A stretch of 64,000 nt of DNA, taken from positions 3,912,001 to 3,976,000 of the forward strand of contig JACSYO010000389.1 of assembly GCA_016806645.1 (NCBI GenBank), in the 5' to 3' direction. The first letter of the stretch is position 1. Each line of letters opens with the position of its first letter. This document shows, one piece after another, positions 54,701 to 62,662 of this stretch. Position numbers and translations under genes: made by a program. The stretch comes from Ophiodon elongatus. Its lineage: Eukaryota; Chordata; Actinopteri; Perciformes; Hexagrammidae. The notes below the pieces were generated by a model. The model did no database searches. It was given only the letters and a program-made list of their open reading frames with translations, and was not told the DNA's origin.

Positions 54701-57700
54701 ATTCACCCATTCAGCTTCCGAGTAAACACTTGTCCATCACGGCATAGTTTACCAGACAAAGCCTTGAGGGATGTCATGTCTCTCGATATCAGCACATGCG
54801 GTTGAGGAAGTTGGGGGCTATTATATCCAGTTTCTGTCCATCAATCAGTCACTTCAAAGAAAAAGGGGTCTGTGAGAGGGAACTTAGAGTCATAGGAACC
54901 CCTGTGTTTTCAGACAAGACCTAGAAGAGCTTCCTGCAGTCATTTGTCATGCTAGTCTGCTTAGCGATGGTCTGCTTTGTGACTTATGTTGCAACAGGAG
55001 AGAAGGTTGGACTTTCATCTACATGCCTTTCACTGGAGTAATTAGTGTTACTGTATGTCGCTACGCGCTTTACAGTAGTGTTCCCCCCACCCATTCTGTG
55101 TGGTACTCGCGCTCATGCGACCGTGGTGTAGTTCGTTTACAGCTTGACGTTAGCTTTTATGTTCCACCAATTGTATCCACATTTCAATAATCATAAAAGT
55201 GGTGTTCCTTTGTGAAGATTATCTAGCCGAACAGTACGTTTAAGTATCATAAACTCAATTCAAAGGAACAATCTCATTTTAGTGGAGGGAACCAGGGCCA
55301 TGCTAACTTCCAGGGTTGGCGTACAATAATACGTCATCCCTGCAGCACTCTATGGTAACATATATTTCCTTTTTTTTTCTTCAAATTAGCTAAGCTACTC
55401 TTCAATTTATTTTCACGTACCCCCTGGCAACTGCAGAACCACCAAGGGAACAAGTAGATCTACTAGCTGGGAATCACTGCTTTAAGCATCTACCCCTTTT
55501 TAGATAAGGTCTGCCTGTCTGTTTATATCCTGTTTAAGCCTTAAAAGCTGAGTAAATCCATAGAAGATACGATTACTGGTTGTCCATTTTAATTTGGAAA
55601 GCTTTTGTTTATACTTTATTCTATAAAAAAGTAAGCTACCTACAAGTCATTAGAATTGCCAGGCTGGAAGCATTCATGTGCACATTCAGACAAGCCGGGG
55701 GCTTCTCTTGTCATTTGTCACGAGTAAAGCTTCTCTTGTCGATGACATTTTCTATGCACATGTCTGCTTCGCGAATGACAGTCTCTCAAACTTTTTACTT
55801 AATCCAGTAGCTTTCGGGTCATGAAAGATTCAGCTCTTGCTGTACGTGTTAAGAAAGGAAACGATCGTGTGCCTCCAGAGAAAGGTGTGAGTCAAATTTG
55901 TCACTTTGCACACTGAAAAATGCTTTATTTACACCAAATTCACACCAGATAGAGGCTCATCTGAAATGTAACACTATACTCTGAGCAGAATAGGCTGTGG
56001 TTTACTGGGGAAAATGGGTATTCTAAGGGTGATAAGGCTACAGTATGAGCTATTCAGCCGCTGCAATTACAAAAGGATGAGATGATGTAATATTTGACTA
56101 ATTATTATAAATTTTTGTTTAAAGTTGTAACCCTTAAGATTTCAGTCCTGTTTGATTTGGGGACTCCTGTAGTTAATGTGACAGCAAACACAACTTGAGC
56201 AGTTACGGAAATACAACAGAAGAGAAACTGCTGTATCTGTTTATAGAACAGACACACAAACTCACATTTTTAATAAAGTAAAAGCAATCCGCAATCTGAA
56301 ACCTTGGCCCTTCACCTGCAATTCTTCACTATTACATTTTGGAAAGAAATGTTGGCGTATTCATAGATTATGAATGCAATATTAAGAATTTTTAACAACA
56401 TATTAGATACAAATTATTATTATTAAAAGCAGAGTATTACTGAATTACTCTCTGTCTGCCTTCCTTTACACAGAACACAAGCAAGGCTCCATTTCTGATG
56501 ATTTAGCCCGTCAGTGTATTGCAGATCACCCAGTTGTTTGGAATGGCACAGGAACCCTCATTCATCTAGCTTAGTATGTCTCGGCTGCTTACAAAGTTCG
56601 TTTGATGGTACAAAAAGCAGAGCTAGGGTTCGGAGCCCTTTTTGAAATACAACCGCATGATAGAATCAATTGTTGCGCGAGGTGAGAAAAAAAACAAACC
56701 AACTGAAGGGGTGGAAGTACTGCACTGTAGCTCCTCTCTCTGTCAAACCGCATCAATTAAGATGAGGTGAGAAAAACAAGCTGCCACTCCCAACTCTCGT
56801 CTCTTAACACCGCTTGGGAAGTGGAATGTAAACGAGAGAAATATCAATGAGGGACAAACACTTGTGTTTGGGGAGAGAAAATCTGTGGAGTAGTTGCCAA
56901 GTTGCTAACCATATGTCATGCAGCGAGGACGCGGGCCTGGGAACGAGGCCAGATCCGGGGGATGAGGTGCCGATGACTTTTAGGATGAGATTTGGGTGTG
57001 TTTGTTAGTTATGGCACACTGAGAGTAATGTCTATGGACCTGGATTTTGTAGATTTCCACAACTGGTACACTATTCACGGCCAGATGGTTTCAATTTGCA
57101 ACTTCAAAAGATTGTATTTTATTAAATAAGACTCCAGAAAGACACCTCTAAATTGGTTGTTCATTCATATAAAAATATATATAATAGCTACCTATTTGTT
57201 CACTGTGGCACTATCTAGGGACACCCATATTGTTTTTGGCCATGCCTGCTAATGTACTGCGAGAATTAGATTAGGGATAATTTAATGCATGTTTGATTTT
57301 CTAAGCCTCAAGCACATTTCACCAAAGCTCTTGACTTAATCCACCGTCCCAAAAAAAAAAAAAACCTGGCAAGCTTCCTGAAATGTGTGTATGTCTCACA
57401 TAACTGTCTCTGTCAGATGTAGAACGAAGAAGGGCGAGTTTAAAATAGTTCACCCAGATAGATAAATCCATTGTCGACACAAGTACAATAGTCCTGTAAG
57501 TCCTTACAACTCGCTCCACTCTGTGTCCTTTTCTCACTGCGTCTTTTCCCTCTCCTAGTACCCGGCTGCTCTGATGAACCTTGGTGCCATCCTCCACCTG
57601 AATGGGAAACTTCCCAATGCGGAGGCCAACTACCTGCGCGCGCTCCAGCTCAAACCCGATGATGTCATTACCCAGTCCAATCTGCGGAAGCTGTGGAACA

Positions 57701-57768
57701 TCATGGAGAGGCAGGGGCTCAGGATCAAAGCGTGGGCTCGGGATGCAGAACAGCGACCTTTGAACTGA
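11215..57768 (+). CDS. tmtc2: tmtc2: transmembrane O-mannosyltransferase targeting cadherins 2 (12 coding exons)
   Basis: Endoplasmic reticulum multipass protein of the TMTC1-4 family, which adds O-linked mannose to cadherin extracellular domains; TMTC2 is also reported to bind SERCA2b and calnexin. Joining 12 exons gives 863 codons plus TGA, against 836 residues in human TMTC2 as I recall it. N-terminal half: hydrophobic segment at residues 2-19, acidic loop DADFCYDD (20-27) typical of GT-C enzymes, HPVHTEAVAGVVGRAD (126-141), WKEQG, and a DUF1736 region from about 257 (RLYWMGNKPP..) to 330. C-terminal half: about nine TPR repeats at 512-827 plus a half repeat. The start is chosen because MITELVCTAVAVGLYLNTL aligns with the human start; there is a purine at -3. 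All introns are GT-AG and phases agree throughout. Whether this is the a or b copy is not decidable here. Confidence 0.95.
11388..11432 (+). repeat. Polypurine GGA-rich tract
   Basis: Uninterrupted G/A run, mostly GGAGGA with GGGGGG and GGGG blocks, 90 bases into tmtc2 intron 1 within the CpG-rich promoter-proximal zone. It could form a triplex or G-quadruplex. Confidence 0.8.
11759..11826 (+). repeat. CA microsatellite
   Basis: About 33 CA units with one CGCG interruption, tmtc2 intron 1. Confidence 0.95.
12256..12326 (+). repeat. Dispersed repeat, 'ggttcccaac..gggtcacaagatga' type
   Basis: 'gaccgggggttcccaacatgg' followed by 'gactcccaaaa' and 'gagggtcacaagatgac' fits a repeat widespread in fish genomes, recognised from memory. 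Confidence 0.5.
12430..12562 (+). repeat. Dispersed teleost repeat, copy 2
   Basis: Contains 'ttgttttgtccgaccaacag', 'tccaaatccattcagtttac' and 'aatgatataaaacagagaaa', close to the consensus I recall for this fish repeat. Shares its core with 27750-27872. Confidence 0.65.
17948..18085 (+). repeat. Possible 'TGTTGCCAGATTGGGCGG' type repeat
   Basis: 'tgttgccagattgggtggtc', 'ttctgcccaattggg' and 'aattgggcgggctg' resemble a vertebrate repeat with repeated TTGGGCGG units. The right end is uncertain. Confidence 0.45.
20292..20315 (+). repeat. (CATTTT)n tandem repeat
   Basis: Four units of CATTTT in tmtc2 intron 1. Confidence 0.85.
20887..21035 (+). repeat. Dispersed teleost repeat, diverged copy
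   Basis: 'tgacattttcggagatactc', 'gagttagatgag', 'taacaccactctcacgactg' and 'tagctggctaaccc' follow the same order as the element at 7970-8140, with more divergence. Confidence 0.6.
27405..27449 (+). repeat. CA/TC compound microsatellite
   Basis: ACAC run interrupted by CT, followed by about nine CT units. Confidence 0.85.
27750..27872 (+). repeat. Dispersed teleost repeat, copy 3
   Basis: 'cttcttttgtctgaccaacg', 'cattgagtttgcaataatat', 'cagcaaatcctcatg' and 'gccgaaaccagagaatg' fit the same repeat as 1363-1548 and 12430-12562. Confidence 0.65.
30557..30598 (+). repeat. CA microsatellite (left of a pair)
   Basis: About 21 CA units; a second array lies 72 bases further on. Confidence 0.95.
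30671..30709 (+). repeat. CA microsatellite (right of a pair)
   Basis: About 19 AC units. The long C-V-C-V open frames on the minus strand here are an artefact of this array. Confidence 0.95.
33224..33839 (+). CDS. tmtc2: tmtc2 exon 2
   Basis: 616 bases, residues 28-233, acceptor ctcctttag, donor AAG|gtaaat. Encodes the conserved block from RAIKTNQDLLPETPW through SHKSYRPLCTLSFRLN, the HPVHTEAVAGVVGRAD motif, several membrane segments and SMLWKEQGVTVLAVS. The exon is much more GC-rich than its introns. The loop between CYVRHC and WKEQ is about 14 residues longer than in human TMTC2 as I recall it. Confidence 0.95.
34643..34662 (+). repeat. TG microsatellite
   Basis: Ten GT units in intron 2. 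Confidence 0.9.
35008..35078 (+). repeat. Alternating purine-pyrimidine tract (CA/CG/TG)
   Basis: CA run, then GTGC/GTGCG units, then a TG run: about 70 bases of nearly perfect purine-pyrimidine alternation. The CA and TG halves are inversely complementary. Confidence 0.9.
39012..39131. mobile_element. Palindromic MITE-like element, copy A
   Basis: Imperfect inverted repeat of about 120 bases. The left arm has 'gtagaagcagaatagcccaa' and 'gcacaggtgtgac'; the right arm has 'ccatcgttaatgtgattag' and 'ttacacctgtgcttcttctg'. The right arm is close to the right arm of copy B at 60186-60302, so the two are one family. No coding capacity. Ends are approximate. Confidence 0.6.
42276..43110 (+). CDS. 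tmtc2: tmtc2 exon 3
   Basis: 835 bases, residues 234-512, acceptor ctctctttcag, donor AAAG|gtaaga. Encodes a membrane segment, then the DUF1736 region (RLYWMGNKPPNFSNSDNPAA, LLLCPDKLSFDWSMDAVPL), a polar variable loop with three T-N-G-(K/N) units, then FIPATNLFFYVGFVIAERVL and YIPSIGFCLL membrane segments, ending in NPAK at the entry to the TPR array. Confidence 0.95.
43111..43489 (+). other. tmtc2 intron 3
   Basis: 379 bases, phase 1. T-rich; nothing else seen. Confidence 0.85.
43490..43604 (+). CDS. tmtc2: tmtc2 exon 4
   Basis: 115 bases, residues 512-550. Acceptor ctcctgtag, donor CT|gtgagt. Encodes TPR 1 (AWGNLGNVLKNQ.. AEAEKAYRNAL) and the start of TPR 2 (NMADMLYNL). Confidence 0.95.
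43605..44376 (+). other. tmtc2 intron 4
   Basis: 772 bases, phase 2. No repeat or gene signal recognised. Confidence 0.85.
44377..44462 (+). CDS. tmtc2: tmtc2 exon 5
   Basis: 86 bases, residues 550-579. Acceptor gtcttttag, donor gtaagt. Rest of TPR 2: GLLLQENERFSEALHYYKLA then IGSRPTLA. It has no ATG and appears only as a frame shadow in ORF scans. Confidence 0.95.
44463..45106 (+). other. tmtc2 intron 5
   Basis: 644 bases, phase 1. Nothing further recognised. Confidence 0.85.
45107..45291 (+). CDS. tmtc2: tmtc2 exon 6
   Basis: 185 bases, residues 579-640. Acceptor ctcctcacag. Encodes TPR 3 (SAYLNTGIILMNQGNLEEAK), the linker DIPDENLKDPHAHKSS and the first helix of TPR 4 (CLYNLGKLLHEQGQQE). 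The donor GAG|gttagg is weaker than those of neighbouring exons but gives the right phase. Confidence 0.94.
45431..45509 (+). CDS. tmtc2: tmtc2 exon 7
   Basis: 79 bases, residues 641-667. Acceptor ctacttcag, donor G|gtaagt. Second helix of TPR 4 (EALSVYKEAVQKMPRQFAP) and HSLFNMM. The preceding intron is only 139 bases. Confidence 0.95.
45510..47098 (+). other. tmtc2 intron 7
   Basis: 1.6 kb, phase 1. Contains the remnant of a Tc1-like element at 46382-46648. The following open frames at 46760-46990 show no recognised protein. Confidence 0.8.
46382..46648 (+). mobile_element. Tc1/mariner-like 5' end remnant
   Basis: 'cttcagaaccccattcacct', 'cccatcaatgtacactgaaa', 'tgcccataatgacaaagt' and 'aaaaccaagccatgaagtc' follow in order the untranslated 5' end of fish Tc1-like transposons as I recall it. 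No transposase frame remains; it is a degraded, non-autonomous fragment. Confidence 0.7.
47099..47220 (+). CDS. tmtc2: tmtc2 exon 8
   Basis: 122 bases, residues 667-707. Acceptor ctgtttcag, donor ATC|gtaagt. Encodes most of TPR 5 (GEAYMRLNKLDEAGHWYRES) and the start of TPR 6 (HIPAHLTYGKLLSSI). Confidence 0.95.
47235..47257 (+). repeat. CA microsatellite
   Basis: About 11 units, 15 bases after the exon 8 donor. Confidence 0.9.
49341..49369 (+). repeat. CA microsatellite
   Basis: About 14 units with one CG interruption, intron 8. Confidence 0.9.
49980..50061 (+). CDS. tmtc2: tmtc2 exon 9
   Basis: 82 bases, residues 708-735. Acceptor ttcttttag, donor G|gtaaga. Encodes the second helix of TPR 6 (GQKTEAEKYYLRAIQIDP) and the start of TPR 7 (TKGNCYMHY). 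No ATG-started frame covers it in the right phase. Confidence 0.94.
50062..52253 (+). other. tmtc2 intron 9
   Basis: 2.19 kb, phase 1. Its last third is a dispersed repeat (51812-52165). Pyrimidine-rich stretches at 50890-51070 and 51640-51760 give several overlapping open frames with no recognised product. Confidence 0.8.
51812..52165 (+). repeat. Abundant percomorph dispersed repeat
   Basis: 'gtttactgtcttagtttagc', 'gtgtcagcgtgctatcattt', 'ttttgacctgaggatggtgc', 'tagatgaaaag', 'cagttcatcc' and 'gtggagatatttcagtctgg' follow the order of a repeat I recall as very common in spiny-rayed fish. The 3' part has its own insertion before 'aatttggaatcatcatctgg'. Confidence 0.75.
52254..52368 (+). 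CDS. tmtc2: tmtc2 exon 10
   Basis: 115 bases, residues 735-773. Acceptor ctctctccag; donor AG|gttggc, which is weak at +3 to +6 but gives the conserved junction HMLR|QASLNEAAE. Encodes TPR 7 (GQFLLEQSRLGEAAEMAERA) and the first part of TPR 8 (FDVVFSAAHML). Confidence 0.94.
52369..54378 (+). other. tmtc2 intron 10
   Basis: 2.0 kb, phase 2. AT-rich, no recognised repeat or gene. The exon 10 frame stays open 178 bases into it, to a stop at 52546. Confidence 0.8.
54379..54442 (+). CDS. tmtc2: tmtc2 exon 11
   Basis: 64 bases, residues 773-794. Acceptor tttgtcttcag, donor GAT|gtaagt. Encodes the second helix of TPR 8: RQASLNEAAERQYERAASLR then PD. Too short for ORF scans. Confidence 0.95.
54443..57558 (+). 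other. tmtc2 intron 11
   Basis: 3.1 kb, phase 0. A short CA array at about 54490-54510 and a probable dispersed repeat at 55030-55360. No gene signal. Confidence 0.8.
55030..55360. repeat. Probable dispersed repeat
   Basis: 'ggtgtagttcgtttacagct' and 'gacgttagcttttatgttcc', followed by 'caataatacgtcatccctgc' and 'tctatggtaac', resemble fish repeat sequence. The last motif recurs at 57963-57996 in the tmtc2 3' UTR. Borders unclear. Confidence 0.4.
57559..57768 (+). CDS. tmtc2: tmtc2 exon 12 (last, coding part)
   Basis: 210 bases including TGA at 57766-57768, residues 795-863. Acceptor ctctcctag. Encodes TPR 9 (YPAALMNLGAILHLNGKL.. LRALQLKP), the conserved DDVITQSNLRKLWNIMERQG end block, and a 15-residue tail RIKAWARDAEQRPLN that differs from the short human tail. 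Confidence 0.95.
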   Translation, partial: YPAALMNLGAILHLNGKLPNAEANYLRALQLKPDDVITQSNLRKLWNIMERQGLRIKAWARDAEQRPLN

Positions 57769-58271
57769 GAGAGTTGCTGCACTGTTCCCTTCATGATGTG
57801 TCCTCCAGAGAGTGAATCAGCACAGAATGAGAAAGAGCTGGAGGCTGAAAGCTCTCTCTACAAGACAACAAAGACTAATTCTTTAGAGATGTGGCCTGTG
57901 ATGCCTGTTGAAGACAGTTTGAGGCTTGGCATGTTTGGGATTCAAGGGTGTCGGAGTTCTGCCCAATAATACGTCACCACCAGCGCTGTATGGTGACTCA
58001 AACGACTAATGTTACTTTTATTATTACATTTTATAAAGCAATGCTCAATGTCTTTTAAAAGATGCACTGAAATCAAAAAAGGCAAATAATTGCAAAGTCC
58101 AAAAGAAAAAAAGAAAGGTCTCAAAGACCAGATGGTTATTATTTCACTATCATTAAAAACGTGGGTATGTTTTAAAGCACTTAATTTGAAAGAAGATGTA
58201 GAAAAAGTATTTAAATAATAATGTCTTCAGAAAATGTGTCTGTTCGTGAATGGTGCCAGCTGGTTTGTGTT

Positions 58272-58790
58272 AAAGGTGACTCCACCGATTTTACACTGGG
58301 AGTATCACGCGGGAGTACCACTGCATTCGTGAAGAACCTTTTGCATAACATCGTTTGTGGCTGCAGAGAGAGCTGCGCAGGGTCTGATGAAAGTTTGAAA
58401 ATGCAAGAAAAAAAGAAATCGTGGAGTTAAAAAGAAGTGAGCTTCCTAGACCTCTGTAGCCCACTCCTCACCTCTGCTTGAGGCTAGCGGCTTGAAGCTA
58501 CATTAGCTGCTACAAACATAACACACCCGAAATGTCTGTCCTACCTGTCGGCGGTCATGTTGCCTTGTGGGTAATGTAGGCGCCAGGTTTTGACAAGTAG
58601 AATGTGAGAAATAAAAAAAGACAAAATCTCTGGTTCTGCTGCATTTATCTGATCCTTTTTTCCCTTTTAAACTGTCTATCGTGAGGCCAACAATGTTACA
58701 GGAGTGCAACGCTAAATCAGCGGAGTACTCTTTTATAACACCGGGATTAATTACTCTCAGGGTGCTCTCGCCTTCAAATTTGACTCTTAA
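58272..58790 (+). repeat. Dispersed teleost repeat in tmtc2 3' UTR/flank
   Basis: 'ttaaaggtgactccaccgat', 'gaggctagcggc', 'acacacccgaaatgtctgtc', 'ttgtgggtaatgtaggcgcc', 'aggttttgacaagtagaatg', 'ctctggttctgctgcattta' and 'actgtctatcgtgaggccaa' follow the order of a fish repeat I recall. No coding capacity seen. Confidence 0.65.
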
Positions 58791-59467
58791 CATAGTAAAT
58801 GCATACCATTAAAAGCATGCTAGTGCTAAAGCACCTTCGGGTACCACCCTCGAATACAGTGCGTTTTAATAAGTTGCTCCAACCATTTAAAAGACCAGGT
58901 TAAAGCATAACGCATATAGCCAATTTACATTCTGTTGTCTGAGTCACTGAAGATTGTTCGCACCAGGTGCTTTGTCAATGCTTGTGACTGTAAACATGAA
59001 AACAGTTCAAGGGGAAATTCCTCACCGGTGCCAAAGCTTGTACTGAGTCTTTACGCCTCTCGTGCCAAGCAAGAACTGAAATGTGTCGTGTTCCTTGTGT
59101 CAAACGAAGATGTTTCATTTCATGTGATCAAACTTAATTTATTAATACATGTTGTTTTGTGTGAAGAAGCCAACACTGTGCCGTCACCGTCACGGTAGCC
59201 CGCCCTCTCTGATTTCTCCACATAGATAGGCTACAGTATGAAACATGACAATTACATTCAAATGTATTTTTTATGTGTATTTTTCTTCTCTCTGCTCAGG
59301 GACATCAGGTTGTGGTTCCTGTCACAGAATGGCTTCGTGACACAGAGAGAGAGCTTCTTAAAGTGATGTTAGGTGTTTTCCGACGATCGTGATGTTTGGT
59401 TAAATTATAGAAAATGTGTAGCTGAAAATGTGTTGTGTTTTGTAAAGAAAAGTGAACTTTTTTCCAT

Positions 59468-59473
59468 AATAAA
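59468..59473 (+). terminator. Candidate tmtc2 poly(A) signal
   Basis: AATAAA 1.7 kb after the stop, with a GT-rich stretch (cttgtgatgtcctctgg) beginning about 8 bases later. Alternatives are 58152 (ATTAAA), 58610 and 60521 (AATAAA). Confidence 0.35.
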
Positions 59474-60185
59474 AACATGACTTGTGATGTCCTCTGGGAA
59501 GCCTGTGCCTCTAAACAATGTAAATTCAGTCCGCCAACCCACATGTATATTTATGTAAACACAGATTATGCACTGAGTTAATATTTGGCCCTTAATCCTA
59601 TCACTGCATATTAGCATACACCACCATCTGTTTCTCACAGCAGAGATTGGGAAGTGACAAAATCAAAGCATGTAGTTTCCCATGAAGCCAATGTAACAGG
59701 GAATATGTGAGTGGGCTGTGTTCAAGACAGCAGTTGTTTACTTCCCAAAAGCCAATATACAAAATTACAAACTACTTGAGGCTCAAGTTTGCAGTCAGCT
59801 AAAAGGAACTCCCAATAACAGGCAAAAAACAAACAGAAAATATGCCACAAAACCAATTGAATCCTTAACGCTCAACATTATTTCACCACTATAAAAATGA
59901 TTCAAAAACTATAAAAACATTACTAATACCAATGCTAATACTGTAGACCCTGCAAGCAGCCAAGACATCAACTCGTGATGTTGATGATAGAGCAACACAA
60001 GCAGCAAGTTAGTAATTTGTAACACACAGCTAATACGACTAGTGACAAACGGATGGAGTCGGTGCAGGGAAAGTATGCTGTGAATACAATTATTCTGCCC
60101 CCTTTATAGCTTTTGAAAAGTTACATTATTTGTACTTCTCTCACACAAGCTGGTATGAAATGGACCTTTTTCACAGCAGTCATTT

Positions 60186-60302
60186 TTGACCTGTCAGAGC
60201 AGGAGAATCCCAGGTGTAATTGATAACAGTAACGATGGGGAGGCAGGGGTCATCGTTAACGTTATTAATTACACCTGGGCTCTTCCTGCTAGGACAGGTC
60301 AA
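60186..60302. mobile_element. Palindromic MITE-like element, copy B
   Basis: 117-base inverted repeat with perfect 10-base ends TTGACCTGTC/GACAGGTCAA. The arms pair over about 50 bases: 'agcaggagaatcccaggtgt' and 'aattgataac' on the left, 'gttattaattacacctggg' and 'ctcttcctgct' on the right, with cores aacgatg/catcgtt around a GC-rich loop. Related to copy A at 39012-39131. No open frame of note; it would be mobilised in trans if at all. Confidence 0.75.
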
Positions 60303-60857
60303 CGCCTCTGCAGGGAAAAGGGTCTATTCTACATGAACAGCAGCAGTAAGTACACTGTCTTTACTTCCCCGTTACAAAGCTGTATGCATATTAATAAGGA
60401 CAAATGCAAAAAGGAGTTCTCCTCAATTTCTTTTTTCTTTCATCAGAACCCAATTATTAAAATTTAAACAGGAACACATTTCTTTTGGACACAAACTGAA
60501 CTTGCATTGTTGTCACACCAAATAAAGAAATAGTTCATGTTTTATAAGTTATGGGCCAAGCATGAACAAATAATATATTCCATAAGTTTTCCAAAAGTAA
60601 TTCACAGAATAATAAATGTTAGAAATAAAAGTGTCGTTTTATACTGTATGTCTGTGAGGTTTAACTCCTTGTTAGGGATGTACAGTAGCAGTCCCAAATA
60701 TAGCATATGAAAATCTATTCCTCAACTATTTTGTATTTAATTGAGATATTTTTGTGTCTTTGACAAATGTTAACTAATGTAAAAAAAGGAAGTGATTTCT
60801 CTAAAGTGCTGTTACCTAGACTTGTTTTCATTAGAGACAGAAAAGAATAGTGTCACG

Positions 60858-60874
60858 CTCTCTCTCTCTCTCTA
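60858..60874 (+). repeat. CT microsatellite
   Basis: About eight CT units. Confidence 0.8.
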
Positions 60875-62589
60875 AATGACACAACACACGCACAGCTCTC
60901 TGAGAGGAACCCTTAATTATATTTCTCACAAACTCAACATGTTGATATCATCTGATCAAGCAGACTTCAAAGACTTCTAATCACATGCTAGGCTTTGAGC
61001 ACACCAAGCTGTAAATATTTAAGAAGATATCAAACTTGTCTCATTGACTTGCAAGAACTCACAGCCCCAGTTTCAAACATTTCAAACTAGAAGCTAGCAT
61101 AAATCTGTGAGGACATATTCAGTTAGGTAATAATGAGAACACTGAATCAAGAATGTATTTATTATGCACAGAAAGCCCATCTGTTGGACTCATCACTGAA
61201 TCTGCCCATCTCACCCCTAGGACCAATTAAATCATCTCATATAGTTTACTGAGAGATGATGGCCTGGGTCTGGGAAATGGCACCAACTACAAAAACTACC
61301 AAGACCATACCAGTAAAGAGCCACATACCCATGTGTATCCATTTAATATTGAGCTAAAAATAAATGAATAAATTAGTAAAATAAAAATAGAAGAGAGGGT
61401 GATTTATTTTTCTGGCTGTTACCAACGAAATTTGGAGTGTAAATATTTTAGTTCATGAAAACTATGATATAATAGGACAAAATGTGCGATTATGTGCATG
61501 TCACTTGGGATTAAATAATGGGTATGTTATGGGTTTTCTTATCTTTAATACAGTCAAATATTAATTCTAATATAATAATAAATGATTGCATCATCTCATG
61601 GGCCGGAATAGATTCCACTGGACAATAATGTAATTTCCATGTTTTATCCAATTACGTAGACAAGAGCATGGACATCAGTACAAAATAGATAAAGTTCTGG
61701 GTAAATAAAACAATAATTCATCAATTAAATTCAGGGCATTCTTCAAAAATGGATGTAACATTTCTAAAATTAATTAAATAACTACATTTTTTTGTTGGCA
61801 AAACAAGTCCAGTTATCCTATCCTGGGCTTTCTGACACTGTCTAGACTTATAAAGCTCATCACAATTGAGCATGAAAGTAAGAAATAAACAGAGAGCTCC
61901 TATTTATGTAAACATGGCCCCACCTTGTCTCTATATTTCCCTGGTCACACTAGCTTGACAGCCAATGAGGAAGCTCTTTGATAACCTCTCCTTCTTCCTG
62001 CCTGTGGGGGTTAACACCACCGGGAGTGGGGCCAAGTTGTCTCTGTTCCAGAAACTAGTGTAAAGTAAATGAGTCTCGTTTTGCACTAGCAAGTCATTCT
62101 GTCTACAGCTGAGTAATATTTTCCTTCACTGAAGACAGTTTGTACTTACTATACTTTACACCCAACTACCAATTAACTGGAAGCTGCCTTTGTCATTCAG
62201 AATATGAATGTTATTCACACATGATGGCTACATTTGTCCCATTTCCGGCAGACATGACCTCTGACATGACCCAGCAACACCTGGGCCTACATGCTAAAGT
62301 AAACCACTAAAACTATACAATAGGGAAGGAAGTGAGGCAGGCCCATGACACATGAAAGATTTCCTCCCACTGCCTGCATGGCAAGCATATGGGAGAAGTG
62401 GAAGCATATGGCTGGTGTCTTTATGACTTGGTGTGTCACTGATCTGATGTTCAGGGGCATTAGATGTGTCTTAATTGAACAGTCAGGCATACGAACAAAC
62501 CTCTCTTCACTAAAGGTTGGCTGTTGTCATGACACTTATCCCGGACACACATATAAAGTATGAATGTATAAATTCAAATACTCAAATAT

Positions 62590-62662
62590 AGTACAAATAC
62601 CTCAAAATTGTACTGAAGTAGAGTACTTTAGTAAATGTACAGAGTGACTTTCCGCCACTGAA
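62590..62662 (+). repeat. Dispersed teleost repeat, 'gtactgaagtagagtacttt' type
   Basis: 'gtacaaatacctcaaaattg', 'tactgaagtagagtacttta', 'gtaaatgtac' and 'ccgccactg' fit the end of a repeat common in fish genomes, recognised from memory. Confidence 0.65.

Larger units (their letters stand above)
57769..59490 (+). other. tmtc2 3' UTR and flank
   Basis: Follows the tmtc2 stop. No canonical AATAAA occurs before the dispersed repeat that starts near 58272; an ATTAAA variant is at 58152, AATAAA at 58610 (inside the repeat) and AATAAA at 59468. The UTR therefore probably either ends near 58175 or runs through the repeat to about 59490. Confidence 0.45.
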
